Assembly (NCBI RefSeq): GCF_000471625.1
Contig: NZ_AUSW01000032.1
Location: 1 to 64,000 of the forward strand
Direction: 5' to 3'
Source: Psychrobacter aquaticus CMS 56
Lineage (GTDB): Bacteria > Pseudomonadota > Gammaproteobacteria > Pseudomonadales > Moraxellaceae
Length of the DNA: 64,000 nt
Within the stretch, counting starts at the first letter, position 1, and every line of letters starts with the position of its first letter. This document shows, in pieces, positions 39,689-48,924 of the stretch. The notes under the pieces are model-generated. The model was not told where the DNA came from. It saw only the letters and a program-made list of their open reading frames with translations, and searched no databases. The position numbers and the translations under genes were made by a program.

Positions 39689-39871
39689 TCACGCTATCGG
39701 CGATAGCCTATACTTATCATAGTGGATAGTACTTTATGGGTAGCACTTTTCGTCCCAGTATTTTTATAAAAGGTGATTGTTTTTACAATGCTTATTTTTA
39801 AAGTGCTAGTTTTTATAATGCTTGTTTTTAAAAAGATTTGGCAATTATTTTAAATTAATCAAAAATAGGTG

Positions 39872-39900
39872 TTGACACAATCGGTTTTTCCCCTTAATAT
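39872..39900 (+). promoter_or_regulatory. Sigma-70 promoter of the tRNA genes
   Basis: TTGACA (39872-39877) and TAATAT (39895-39900) are separated by 17 bp, a near-consensus pair. It lies about 90 bp upstream of tRNA-Pro. Confidence 0.7.
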
Positions 39901-39988
39901 GTGCACCTCGATAGCGAGGAACATTAATGAGTTAGCGGCCTAGCCAATAACAAATTAACAGACAAGCTATCGTGATAATAGAGAATTT

Positions 39989-40065
<77 letters not shown>

Positions 40066-40073
40066 TCTATTTT

Positions 40074-40097
40074 AAGAGCCTTACAGGCTTTTTTTTA
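40074..40097 (+). terminator. Possible weak terminator between tRNA-Pro and tRNA-Arg
   Basis: Short AGCC/GGCT stem followed by eight T residues. Only four to five base pairs, so it may be leaky. Confidence 0.35.
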
Positions 40098-40160
40098 TGT
40101 ATAATGGTTTAGTTTCTGATAAGCTTGAGATTAGATTTAATATATAAAAGTCCTCTAAGA

Positions 40161-40237
40161 GCGCCTGTAGCTCAGCTGGATAGAGCATCTCCCTTCTAAG
40201 GAGGTGGCCGCAGGTTCGAATCCTGCCAGGCGCACCA
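40161..40237 (+). tRNA. tRNA-Arg (anticodon UCU)
   Basis: 77 nt with encoded CCA. The acceptor GCGCCTG pairs with CAGGCGC, the T arm is GGTTCGAATCC, and the anticodon loop CTTCTAA gives TCT. Confidence 0.96.
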
Positions 40238-40276
40238 TTTAGCCTGCATGTTTTGCCAGTCCTTGGCAGTAGTTAT

Positions 40277-40353
40277 GGCGGTTGTAGCTCAGTTGGTAGA
40301 GCCCCGGGTTGTGATCTCGGTTGTCGTGGGTTCGAGTCCCATCAGTCGCCCCA
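40277..40353 (+). tRNA. tRNA-His (anticodon GUG)
   Basis: 77 nt including the extra 5' G(-1) that pairs with C73, the identity element of tRNA-His. The loop reads TTGTGAT with anticodon GTG, the T arm is GGGTTCGAGTCCC, and CCA is encoded. The acceptor stem has two G-U pairs. Confidence 0.95.
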
Positions 40354-40839
40354 TTTTACTTGTATTACCTTTCTTAATATCCCGTTTCGTTATAAAAACC
40401 TTATATAAGTTTATAGTAGCTGCCAATTTTGGCATTTTTGCGTGTCTGTCTGTTTGATTGTTTTTAGTTTCAAGCGTCTATATTTATAAACTTGAACTTA
40501 TTGGGCACTTATTTGTGTGTAGGCTTGCTGGTCTTTTTTGCTTTTTATTTTTATCATAGGCTTTGTCTATTATCTACTGTGTTTGCTTTATTCTTCTGCA
40601 ATAACCATATAAGCTAGTAAATATAAGCTTTTAAGTCAACCATTATAATAAAGGCTTTAAGCCAGTTGACCCATCCAATTTTATTCATAACAAATTAGTC
40701 ATTAACTATAAAACTGATGCTGATTTAATCAGTCAAAAAATATATCGAATACATTATGCGAGTTTAAGGCCGTAGTAGGTGTGTGTTTGTTTTCTTAAAA
40801 TGAGCGGCTACTACCCTTGTATTACTGAGGAAGTGAGGG
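40354..40839. other. AT-rich region between tRNA-His and the AraC gene
   Basis: 486 bp with strong T bias and no gene. I looked for a direct repeat of a tRNA 3' end that would mark an integration site and found none. Confidence 0.4.
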
Positions 40840-41775
40840 ATGGACGCATTAAGCGTGTTGTTACAAAACGTACATTTGTTTGATACCAAGTATTATCGTC
40901 TGAATGGTGCGGGGAATTGGTCTTATTCACTCACTAGAAAAGATACTATTTTATTTTACTTGGTAATGTCTGGTAGTTTTTGTATTGATGTTGGTAATGG
41001 TTTGCGTCAGGCACATGCGGGCGACATGATTATGATCCCCAATGTACACAAACATGTCAGTTATGCGCTAAATCATAATGGCGATGATGCCATGCCGATA
41101 GATGAGTTACTGACTGACTGTAAAGAGCGTACGCTTGATATCGATGGCAATGGTGATGCCAATTCGTCTTTGATATTGATTGAATGCAAATATGATAAAG
41201 AGATGATTCGTCCTCTGCTGTCTGTGCTACCTTCCATATTGCCTGAAATCAATGAACAGTCAGATGGTCGGTTTGAGGTCATTGATGTAGAGATTAAGCT
41301 GCTGATGCTAGAATCTGAGCGTGAGCGTATGGGGAAAACCGCCATCATCAATCATTGGGCAAGTATTATGATGATTGAGAGTTTGCGTGTCTACATTGAA
41401 AGTCTGCCAGAAGCCACAGAAAGCTGGCTAAAAGCCATGAAAGATCCGTTTTTGACCAAAGCGCTCGCTGCGATGCACGAAGCACCAAATCAAAATTGGA
41501 CGATTCATAAGCTTGCTGAGACAGCAGGAATGTCGCGATCAAGCTTTGCACAGCGTTTCAAAGACACAGTTGGCATGCCGCCATTGACGTATCTCATTGA
41601 TTATCGCTTACGTTTGGCGGCGCGGTATTTACGCTTACAGCAAAATAGTATCAGTCGTATCAGTGAGCTGGTCGGTTATGCCTCAGACTCAACTTTCAGT
41701 CAGGCGTTCAAGCGTGTATATGGCGTATCGCCAAAAGCCTACCGCCAACAGTATCAAAAACAAATCATGGCCTAG
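40840..41775 (+). CDS. AraC family transcriptional regulator with N-terminal cupin
   Basis: Regulator of 311 residues. The N-terminal cupin-type domain (FYLVMSGSFCIDVGNG, then AHAGDMIMIPNVHKHVSY) resembles the cupin_6 class. The C-terminal AraC DNA-binding domain has two helix-turn-helices: WTIHKLAETAGMSRSSFAQRF, and ISRISELVGYASDSTFSQAF followed by YGVSPKAYRQQ. GAGGAAGTGAGGG precedes the ATG. No adjacent gene is an obvious target; cupin_6-type members often control redox or detoxification genes placed nearby. Effector unknown. Confidence 0.88.
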   Translation: MDALSVLLQNVHLFDTKYYRLNGAGNWSYSLTRKDTILFYLVMSGSFCIDVGNGLRQAHAGDMIMIPNVHKHVSYALNHNGDDAMPIDELLTDCKERTLDIDGNGDANSSLILIECKYDKEMIRPLLSVLPSILPEINEQSDGRFEVIDVEIKLLMLESERERMGKTAIINHWASIMMIESLRVYIESLPEATESWLKAMKDPFLTKALAAMHEAPNQNWTIHKLAETAGMSRSSFAQRFKDTVGMPPLTYLIDYRLRLAARYLRLQQNSISRISELVGYASDSTFSQAFKRVYGVSPKAYRQQYQKQIMA

Positions 41776-41980
41776 CTTATACCAGCTCTACTGTCTCTTT
41801 TTTATATTGGCCTGACGATAGTATTTTGCTGATACCCAGCTGACAATGTGCTTGTGTTCAGGTACTATGGAGTAACGAGTCATCTAGGCACAAGCGTTTT
41901 TTTAGCGCACTATATTTTACTGTGTAACAGTCATATAGTATGGTCTAGAAGATGTTTATTTTTGCTGCTGATGGTATGTT

Positions 41981-43039
41981 ATGACTGAACCGACCGCAAA
42001 GCCAAGCGCACAAGCCGATAGCCAAAAAGGCTCTGTTGCGCCTGTCAAAAAATCAAGTAATTCTGACAAAAACAACGCCAAAGTCACGGCTCACGACAGC
42101 CAACACTTTATAGAAAATGCGCCAAAAAACCATGTCGTTGAAACACCTGACAAAGCGGCGTTGTTGGCACTCTTTACTTTATCAAGTGTTGAAGAAATAG
42201 CTGGAGAGATAAAAGACGGGGGCGATACCTCGTCTGCTACTACACCCACCGAAAGCAGTATTGCTAAGATGCGTGTGGCGCTGTATCACGTCCAGCACGA
42301 GCGTACTCGGTTATTGTATATGGCCTCTGCCACCGCACGTCCCACTTATTTGGTACAAACGCTCAAATCCCAGTTCGCAGAGTATCAGCAATATCTACTC
42401 GCGCAGCAGCTCGATAAGCGCGGTCTCACGGATACAGATGGACTGGAACGTCTCTGGCAGCAGTTGCATGTGGTCGATGATATTATCGAAGATATCGTGC
42501 GTCACATGCCAGCGCAGCAGCCAGCAGGGTGGCAGCTGACCACTCAAGATGGACGAAACCCACTGTGTTTTGCCACTGTCGGCACGCTAAAAAATGGCAA
42601 ACCGATTCGGGATCAAGGCAGTCTCAACAGCTATGTACTCGGTCACTTTGGTGTGAGCAGCTTTACCTACGATAGAGGCTATTATATTGGGCATGTGGTC
42701 GGCTATTTATTCAGTTGTTATTTCTGCGCGCACTTGTCTATCAGTTATGGCGTCACAGCACTCGGTCAGCAAGTGGTTGCGGATTATGAGTATGCCAGTC
42801 TTGAGACCCCGTATATGGTGAGATTGTTACAAGGTTTGGATGGCTATTGTAAAAAGCGCATTTATCAACTGGCGGTCATCTGTGCGCGATTGAGTGTTTT
42901 TGCCAGTGACAAGCGCATCGAAAGAATGCTGATAGCTGAAGTGAATGACTTCGATAAAAAATTACAGCAACAGCATTTAGATGTTTTATTATTAAACGGT
43001 TTAATGCCAGATAGTAGTGACTCTACGCCTTTGTTTTAA
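41981..43039 (+). CDS. Protein of unknown function upstream of gspF
   Basis: I do not recognise this 352-residue protein. The first 75 residues are hydrophilic, Lys/Ser/Thr-rich and probably disordered. The remainder is helical, with VQHERTRLLYMASATARPTY, a Gln/Leu-rich stretch around residues 120-160 and an aromatic, Cys-containing segment GYYIGHVVGYLFSCYFCAHLS at about 229-249. It has no signal peptide, and that last segment is not a clear membrane helix. It ends 62 bp before gspF, so cotranscription with the type II secretion gene is possible. Confidence 0.7.
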   Translation: MTEPTAKPSAQADSQKGSVAPVKKSSNSDKNNAKVTAHDSQHFIENAPKNHVVETPDKAALLALFTLSSVEEIAGEIKDGGDTSSATTPTESSIAKMRVALYHVQHERTRLLYMASATARPTYLVQTLKSQFAEYQQYLLAQQLDKRGLTDTDGLERLWQQLHVVDDIIEDIVRHMPAQQPAGWQLTTQDGRNPLCFATVGTLKNGKPIRDQGSLNSYVLGHFGVSSFTYDRGYYIGHVVGYLFSCYFCAHLSISYGVTALGQQVVADYEYASLETPYMVRLLQGLDGYCKKRIYQLAVICARLSVFASDKRIERMLIAEVNDFDKKLQQQHLDVLLLNGLMPDSSDSTPLF

Positions 43040-43101
43040 TCATAGCTTTAAGCACTGATTTATAATCCTCTATCTTTGATTACCTTAGGATATATGCTGC
43101 C

Positions 43102-44304
43102 ATGCCCGCTTATCATTTCAAAGCGCTCGACGATCATGGCGGCGTCCAAAAAGGCGTGCTCGAAGGTGACTCTGCGCGGCAAATACGCCAGCAACTGCGT
43201 GACAAACAATGGACGCCCGTTGAAGTCAGCGCAGTCAATGATCGACAAAGTCAGAATAAAAGCCGCTACAAAAAACCATCTGCTTATGAGTTGGCGCTAC
43301 TCACACGTCAGTTGTCTGTATTACTTGCCGCTGGCATTCCGCTAGAAGAAACATTGGCAGCGGTTGCTAAGCAGTCACCGAAAACCCACATCAAATCTTT
43401 AATGCTTGCCGTGCGCTCACATGTCTTAGAAGGGTTAAGTCTAGCGCGAGCTTTGCAGCAAGCCGCCAGTTTTCCGCCCCTTTATATTGCGACGATTGCA
43501 GCAGGGGAGAAGTCTGGACATTTAGATTTAATCCTTAACCAGTTGGCAGATTACACCGAAAATCGCTTTGCCTTGCAAAAGAAAATCCAAGGCGCGATGG
43601 TCTATCCCATTGTGCTGATGATAATGGCAGTTGCGGTGATTATGGGCTTGATGAGCTTTGTCGTACCCAAAATCGTTAAGGTATTTGAGCAATCCGAGCA
43701 GGCGTTGCCACTGATAACCCAAATCGTCCTTACCTTGTCAAACCTCATTACCCAGTGGTGGTGGTTGATGCTGTTGGTATTAGCAGGGACAGCGTTATTA
43801 TTTTATCGCTTTGCTCAGACCAATGCGGGCAAATTGGCAATAGACAGTATGGTGCTTAAATTGCCCATATTGGCACGATTGTCTAAAGGATTGAATGCCG
43901 CACGCTTTGCCAGCACACTTGCCATCTTAGTACGCTCAGGCGTGCCTTTGATTGAGGCGTTGCATATTGGCGCTGCAGTGGCGACCAATTTACACATCAA
44001 GCAAACCATCATTACCGCTGCCGATCGAGTGACGGAAGGTTCAAGCTTGTCCAGCCAACTCGAAAAATCTACTTACTTTCCACCAATGATGGTACAAATG
44101 ATTAAAAGTGGTGAGAACTCAGGCGAGCTTGAAAACATGCTTAGCCGAGCCGCCAACATGCAAGAAGCAGAAGCAACCAATTTCATCAGTACATTGCTGT
44201 CATTACTTGAGCCTTTGATGCTTGTGTTGATGGGGGTAGTGGTAATGATTATTGTAATGGCGGTGATGCTGCCCATTGTTAATATGAATGATTTGGCCGG
44301 CTAG
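43102..44304 (+). CDS. gspF: Type II secretion system inner-membrane protein GspF
   Basis: Polytopic platform protein that couples the GspE ATPase to pseudopilus assembly. The 400-residue protein opens MPAYHFKALDDHGGVQKGVLEG. It has two T2SSF domains, each with the LTRQLSVLLAAGIPLEETL- or FASTLAILVRSGVPLIEAL-type helix pair, and three membrane segments around 170-195, 215-240 and 370-392. It belongs to the GspF/PilC family; type II assignment follows from the nearby gspG and the ALD(D)-type N-terminus. gspE lies 8 kb upstream. Confidence 0.88.
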   Translation: MPAYHFKALDDHGGVQKGVLEGDSARQIRQQLRDKQWTPVEVSAVNDRQSQNKSRYKKPSAYELALLTRQLSVLLAAGIPLEETLAAVAKQSPKTHIKSLMLAVRSHVLEGLSLARALQQAASFPPLYIATIAAGEKSGHLDLILNQLADYTENRFALQKKIQGAMVYPIVLMIMAVAVIMGLMSFVVPKIVKVFEQSEQALPLITQIVLTLSNLITQWWWLMLLVLAGTALLFYRFAQTNAGKLAIDSMVLKLPILARLSKGLNAARFASTLAILVRSGVPLIEALHIGAAVATNLHIKQTIITAADRVTEGSSLSSQLEKSTYFPPMMVQMIKSGENSGELENMLSRAANMQEAEATNFISTLLSLLEPLMLVLMGVVVMIIVMAVMLPIVNMNDLAG

Positions 44305-44327
44305 CTGATAGTTCGTCAAATATCTTA

Positions 44328-44475
44328 TATAGCCAGTTCAAAATAAATACACCCTACATGACACTTTGCTGAGATAAATTTTCCTTTCTTTCTTTCTTGC
44401 TGTGCCTGCGCCGACAGAGGCTTCGGAAAACTCATCTCAGCCGCGCCGTATTATTTTTAAGCTAGATCGGCTATA
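44328..44475. repeat. Intergenic repeat, diverged copy
   Basis: Starts TATAGCCAGTTCAAAATAAATAC and ends with the inverted TCGGCTATA. Its centre TTCTTGCTGTGCCTGCG resembles the core of the 161-bp family. It lies just after gspF. Confidence 0.55.
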
Positions 44476-44679
44476 TGTGATAACAATTCCAAAATTAGAA
44501 TTGTCTACCGTATCTTACCTCCTTCTATAACACCTACCTTGCTAAACCCTGCGCTAGCTTTCTTAAGATTTGCTTACTGTAGTAGATTTTTGACTGGATC
44601 ACTTTTTTACTATGTCACGCACAACCGTCACGCTATAGTAAGTGCTAGTCAAAATCTATATTTCTAAAAGTTGCCCTTG

Positions 44680-44748
44680 TATAGTCGAAATACTTCAAAG
44701 TTGCACCAGCAGTATGTGCTGTATCGATATTACTTTTCACCGACTATA
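44680..44748. repeat. Internally deleted intergenic repeat (69 bp)
   Basis: Ends TATAGTCGAAATACTTCAAAG and, on the other strand, TATAGTCGGTGAAAAGTAAT. These match both ends of the 138-bp copy at 2756-2893 in inverted orientation, including the internal ATATCGATA and CTGCTGGTGCAA. The central stem region is missing. Confidence 0.6.
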
Positions 44749-44918
44749 GTTATCCTTATCAATGTTAACGCCTGTTTAGTGTAGACATCGCTAACAATCT
44801 ACGGGCATCGCTGGATAAAAATAAAACCATGGTTTATAGTGATAATCGCTTTAATACTTATTAATACGTCGCTGCTGAACGCGACATAAACGCCACTTTT
44901 ACTATTTACATAACCGTG

Positions 44919-45485
44919 ATGACAAAAGCGATGACTATGATTGACACAACTTCAGTAAATACGATGACAAAAAGCAGTATTAATCATGCCAAACTTCAGG
45001 CAAATAATGAGAGTTCCAGTAAAGCGATTCGCTGTAAAGCAGCTCCTACGCAGCGCCGATCAGTAAGTCGATCGAGCCAGTCAGGATTTACCCTCATTGA
45101 GATTATGGTGGTTATTGTGATTTTGGCTATCTTAGCAGGTTTAGTGGTACCAAAAGTCGTGGGACAAAGTGATAAGGCTCGTGTTAAAACCACTGAAACT
45201 GCGCTTTCTACTGTGTCAAACGCGCTTGATATGTACAAGGTAGATAATTCGCGTTATCCAAGCACTACGCAAGGTCTTGAAGCATTGACCACGCCGCCGG
45301 CCGATGCCAAAAATTATCCAGACGGTGGTTACATTAAAGGTGGCTATCCCACAGATGGTTGGGAAAACGAGATGCAATATGTGTCACCAGGTAGCGAAGG
45401 CCGACCTTATGATTTATTTTCATTAGGTGCGGATGGTCAGCAAGGCGGTGAAGGACAAGATGCTGATATATATGCACAATTATAA
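44919..45485 (+). CDS. gspG: Type II secretion major pseudopilin GspG
   Basis: Major subunit of the type II secretion pseudopilus, cleaved and methylated by the prepilin peptidase. The cleavage site is [20 protein letters not shown], with the invariant glutamate at +5. The C-terminal domain has YKVDNSRYPSTTQGLEALTTPP and the calcium-loop-type SPGSEGRPYDLFSLGADGQQGGEG, diagnostic for GspG. The prepeptide is unusually long: 56 residues from this ATG, or at least 41 from the last in-frame Met. A GTG at 44916 is also possible. Confidence 0.92.
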   Translation: MTKAMTMIDTTSVNTMTKSSINHAKLQANNESSSKAIRCKAAPTQRRSVSRSSQSGFTLIEIMVVIVILAILAGLVVPKVVGQSDKARVKTTETALSTVSNALDMYKVDNSRYPSTTQGLEALTTPPADAKNYPDGGYIKGGYPTDGWENEMQYVSPGSEGRPYDLFSLGADGQQGGEGQDADIYAQL

Positions 45486-45536
45486 GCGTTGGCTTTATGA
45501 GTCATAAATCCATGAGTAACGACTGGGTGTTTGATA

Positions 45537-45683
45537 TATAGGTGATCCACTTTAAAAAGGTTGCCGTTCTGCTGGTGTGAATTTTATGGAGCATTTGTCA
45601 CGTTTGTAAGCAGCCAGCGAGGAAGATTTATACCAGTAGAACATAATTAACGGGTGCACCATTTTTATTTTGGATTGACTATA
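45537..45683. repeat. Intergenic repeat, diverged copy
   Basis: Ends TATAGGTGATCCACTTTAAAA and the inverted TGGATTGACTATA. The interior has CTGCTGGTG and TTATACCAGTAG blocks reminiscent of the repeat family, but similarity is weak. Confidence 0.45.
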
Positions 45684-45796
45684 TGATTTTTGTCGATAAA
45701 AGTCCTTCTGTTCATCGTTACCTATCAACCAATAAATGCTTTATTGGTTGATATTTTTTATCAATAAATAAAGAACAATCAAAAAGGCAGTCACTC

Positions 45797-46366
45797 ATGT
45801 TCATTAAAATGCTCATATCAAAACCAGCCGCCCTCAATAAACGCACTACTAAAAAGTCCTGCTTGCTTGCTTTTGTCATGATAAATGCTTCGTTGCTGAC
45901 AGGTTTATCCATGATTCCTATCAGTGCTCAGGCGGCAGGGTTGGGTGAACTGTTTGGCAGTAATGGTGCTGGGCAGTCAAAGTTTTTGCCAGTTGATGAA
46001 GCCTTTCAAGTGAGCAGCATCACTAGAGCGACGGCTAAAGGTACGCAGCTATCGATTACCTTTAACATCACGCCAGGTCATTATGTCTACAAAGATCAGC
46101 TCACTTTACGTTTTCCCAAGGGTTTAAAGGCCAGTCCATTTAAGTTCAGCCAATCGCCCGTTTCCATTAATGACCCAACCTTTGGGCAAGTGCCCGTTTT
46201 TACCCAAAGAAATATGGTAGCCACCACCACGCTGACTACCAATAATAGCAAAGGCGCAAAGAATGCGCCGATTGTGATTGGTTGGCAAGGCTGTGCAAAA
46301 GCAGGACTGTGCTACCCACCAGAGAAGATCAAAACCACGGTTAACATCGCTGCAACACGCAAATAG
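45797..46366 (+). CDS. Stand-alone DsbD N-terminal (alpha) domain protein
   Basis: Periplasmic protein of 189 residues. It has a signal peptide ending SAQA|AGLGELFG and one immunoglobulin-like DsbD-alpha domain. The redox pair is present as C166 and C172 in GWQGCAKAGLCYPPEKI. It is closely similar, in the same order, to the N-terminal 190 residues of the dsbD product encoded 220 bp downstream (shared SPVSI-DPTFGQVPVF and WQGCAKAGLCYPPEK), so it looks like a tandem partial duplication. It could be an extra electron shuttle from DsbD to a substrate. Confidence 0.85.
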   Translation: MFIKMLISKPAALNKRTTKKSCLLAFVMINASLLTGLSMIPISAQAAGLGELFGSNGAGQSKFLPVDEAFQVSSITRATAKGTQLSITFNITPGHYVYKDQLTLRFPKGLKASPFKFSQSPVSINDPTFGQVPVFTQRNMVATTTLTTNNSKGAKNAPIVIGWQGCAKAGLCYPPEKIKTTVNIAATRK

Positions 46367-46370
46367 AGAA

Positions 46371-46531
46371 TATGGTCAGGTCAATATAAGGAAGAGTCAG
46401 CGGGACTGGAATGCTTATCTTTAAACGAGAAGTTTCGCCGCATCGAGCTGCGAAGGCAGAGCAAGCCAGAAAAATTTGTACCAGTCCTGCGTTGGAATAT
46501 AATGTATTTGTTTCATTTAGAATCGACTATA
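46371..46531 (+). repeat. 161-bp intergenic repeat, copy 3
   Basis: Same orientation and length as 1591-1751. It starts TATGGTCAGGTCAATATAAG and ends TTAGAATCGACTATA, with the shared blocks GAGTCAGCGGGACTGG and TTATCTTTAAACGAGAAG. It fills most of the gap between the two DsbD-alpha genes. Confidence 0.8.
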
Positions 46532-46587
46532 GATCGACTTAGATAGCAGTAATACATAGAATGTTAGCAATAAATAGGTAGCCCTTT

Positions 46588-48738
46588 ATGTCCATTCAGC
46601 CAATAGAAAAAATCTCCTCGCTAACAGTTAATCGTCGTTCTAAAAAGTCTTATCTATTAGCATTTGCTTTGACTGGCAGCTCGTTGCTATCAGGATTGGT
46701 CGCTACAGGAGTGATGGCCACGTCAGTGACGACGCAGGCAGCAGGATTGGGCACTCTGTTTGGTAACGATCAAAGCGCCGCGCAAACAAAATTTTTGCCA
46801 GTAGATAAAGCGTTTCAAGTCAGCAGTAGCAGTAAGCCCACCACGTCGGGCACACGCTTGGCCATTAATTTTGATATTACGCCTGAGCATTATGTTTATA
46901 AAAATCAGCTCAAGCTGACTTTGCCGGCTGGCGTGACGGCTGCTCCTTTTACGTTTAGTCAGTCGCCGGTATCCATTGATGACCCAACCTTTGGGCAAGT
47001 ACCGGTGTTTGACCAGGCGAATATGGTCGCCACTACGACCTTGAGCAATCGTAGTGGCAAAAGCATGGACAATGCGCCAGTGGTTATTGGTTGGCAAGGG
47101 TGTGCCAAAGCAGGACTCTGCTATCCACCTGAAAAGATTACAACCACGGTCAATATCGCTGCTACCTCGCAACCACTTGCGGTAAATACTGCCAGTGGTG
47201 CTGCTCAAAACTCTACCACTAGCGACGACACGCTGGTAAATAACTCTCAGTCTGCTACTAGTACTGTGACGACATCAGCCACGACCAATCTAACAGCGGC
47301 GAATGATCTCACGCCTGAAACACAGCCCGCAGTATCAGATGACGATGTTATTGATTATGCTTTGATAGATGAAGATTCTATTGTTACCAATACGATTTCT
47401 GGAGCAAATGATACGGCAGTAGGTGATACTGCGACCAATGAAGGTGCCGCTGCTAATAATATCGTTGACAGTGATCCTTTTGGCCTGGGTTCTCATCCTT
47501 GGTTGGCATTGGTGTTGTTGTTTTTAGCAGGTTTGGGCTTGGCCTTAACACCATGCGTATTACCAATGCTGCCCATCGTCGCTAACATCGTTGCCCGTCA
47601 GAAAAATCCAACGGTAAAACGCGGTGTTATTTTAACCACCAGTTATGCCATTGGTGTGGCCACCGCTTATGGCATTTTAGGGGCTACCATTGCTGTGTTT
47701 GGTGAGTCACTAGGAATCATTGGTTGGTTGCAAAACCCCATTATTCTCATCAGTTTTGCCGTCGTTTTTGTGCTGCTGGCATTATATATGCTGGGTGTGT
47801 TTAGTGTTCGTTTACCCAGAGCCATCAGTAGTAAGATGCAGGGCTTGAGTCAAGCGGGGGATAGCAAGCTTGGTAGCACGGGCGGTAGTTTAATCGCTGG
47901 GTTTTTGTCAGCGCTGGTGGTGTCACCGTGCGTCTCGGCACCATTGTTTGGCGCACTGCTGGCAGTCTCGACGATTGGTAGTCCGCTGCTTGGTTTTGTC
48001 GCCTTATTTATGCTTGGTTTTGGTTTGTCAGCGCCGCTTATTTTGATTGGTGCTACCCAAGGCAAGATCATGCCAAAAGCGGGCGAGTGGATGAATTGGG
48101 TCAAGCAAGGGTTTGCCTTATTGCTGTTTGCTGTTGCGCTACTATTGATTGAACGGGTCTTTATCTCACCCGTGATGCTGATGGTATGGGCACTATGGTT
48201 TATGGTCGTTGCCACATGGGCGTGGAGCTGGCTGGGCAAAGGTCGTATGCTTACCCAAGCGTTAGGTCTCATCGCGGGTATTTGGGCGGTGTGTTTGATC
48301 GTGGGAGCGGCACTGGGTAATGATGACAGTCTACATCCGCTTGCGTCATTGAGCGCGGTGCCAATGGTGTCATCGGGCTCTGGCCAGTCAGTAGCTAGTA
48401 ATGCCACAGACAAACGTATCACGACGCTTGCAGAGTTAGATACTATTATTGCTGCCAACCCTAAAGTGATTGTCGATTTGACCGCTGACTGGTGTGTTGA
48501 ATGCCGTATTATGGATAAAAATTTATTTCATAATCGTCCAGCACAAATGCAGGATTGGCAATTAGTGAAACTTGATATCACAGAGACGACCGCCGATTCT
48601 AAAGCAATTTTAGCGCGCTATCAGTTATTTGGACCACCAGCATTGCTATATTATCAAGACGGTCAATTGGTTGACCAACAAGTAGGTGAAATCGGTCGTT
48701 CAGAGTTTGAGCAGACGTTGACGACACTTAATAACTGA
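46588..48738 (+). CDS. dsbD: Thiol:disulfide interchange protein DsbD
   Basis: Carries electrons from cytoplasmic thioredoxin to the periplasm for disulfide isomerisation and cytochrome c maturation. The 716-residue protein has a signal peptide, an alpha domain with C172 and C178, a disordered Ser/Thr/Asn-rich linker of about 100 residues (about 195-295), eight membrane segments with redox cysteines C323 (LTPCVLPML) and C448 (VSPCVSAP), and a C-terminal thioredoxin-like domain with C636 and C639 in DWCVEC. E. coli has CVAC there. The linker is much longer than in E. coli. Confidence 0.95.
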   Translation: MSIQPIEKISSLTVNRRSKKSYLLAFALTGSSLLSGLVATGVMATSVTTQAAGLGTLFGNDQSAAQTKFLPVDKAFQVSSSSKPTTSGTRLAINFDITPEHYVYKNQLKLTLPAGVTAAPFTFSQSPVSIDDPTFGQVPVFDQANMVATTTLSNRSGKSMDNAPVVIGWQGCAKAGLCYPPEKITTTVNIAATSQPLAVNTASGAAQNSTTSDDTLVNNSQSATSTVTTSATTNLTAANDLTPETQPAVSDDDVIDYALIDEDSIVTNTISGANDTAVGDTATNEGAAANNIVDSDPFGLGSHPWLALVLLFLAGLGLALTPCVLPMLPIVANIVARQKNPTVKRGVILTTSYAIGVATAYGILGATIAVFGESLGIIGWLQNPIILISFAVVFVLLALYMLGVFSVRLPRAISSKMQGLSQAGDSKLGSTGGSLIAGFLSALVVSPCVSAPLFGALLAVSTIGSPLLGFVALFMLGFGLSAPLILIGATQGKIMPKAGEWMNWVKQGFALLLFAVALLLIERVFISPVMLMVWALWFMVVATWAWSWLGKGRMLTQALGLIAGIWAVCLIVGAALGNDDSLHPLASLSAVPMVSSGSGQSVASNATDKRITTLAELDTIIAANPKVIVDLTADWCVECRIMDKNLFHNRPAQMQDWQLVKLDITETTADSKAILARYQLFGPPALLYYQDGQLVDQQVGEIGRSEFEQTLTTLNN

Positions 48739-48773
48739 TACGTAACAAAATGAGTAAGTCCTTTTATGGCAGT

Positions 48774-48905
48774 TATAGTCTGTTTAAAATAAAAAAGCGT
48801 CGTTCATAGTAACGTACTGCTGATATGATTTTCTTGCTTGGGTTTTGCAAACGCGACAGATTCTGCGAAAATCTATACCAGTAGTACTGTATCCTTTTTA
48901 AATTT
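48774..48905. repeat. Intergenic repeat, diverged copy
   Basis: Starts TATAGTCTGTTTAAAATAAA and contains TACTGCTGATATG, TTTTCTTGCTTGGGTTTTGC and CTATACCAGTAGTACTGT, matching the layout of the family. The right TATAGTC end is not preserved. Confidence 0.5.
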
Positions 48906-48924
48906 GATTGCCCACCATGATGTA

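Noticed and set aside
47850..48458. Long minus-strand frame (202 residues) opposite dsbD
   Set aside because: It lies wholly inside a strong coding region. Its Pro/Ser/Asn/Ala-rich product is the usual mirror of a membrane-protein gene.
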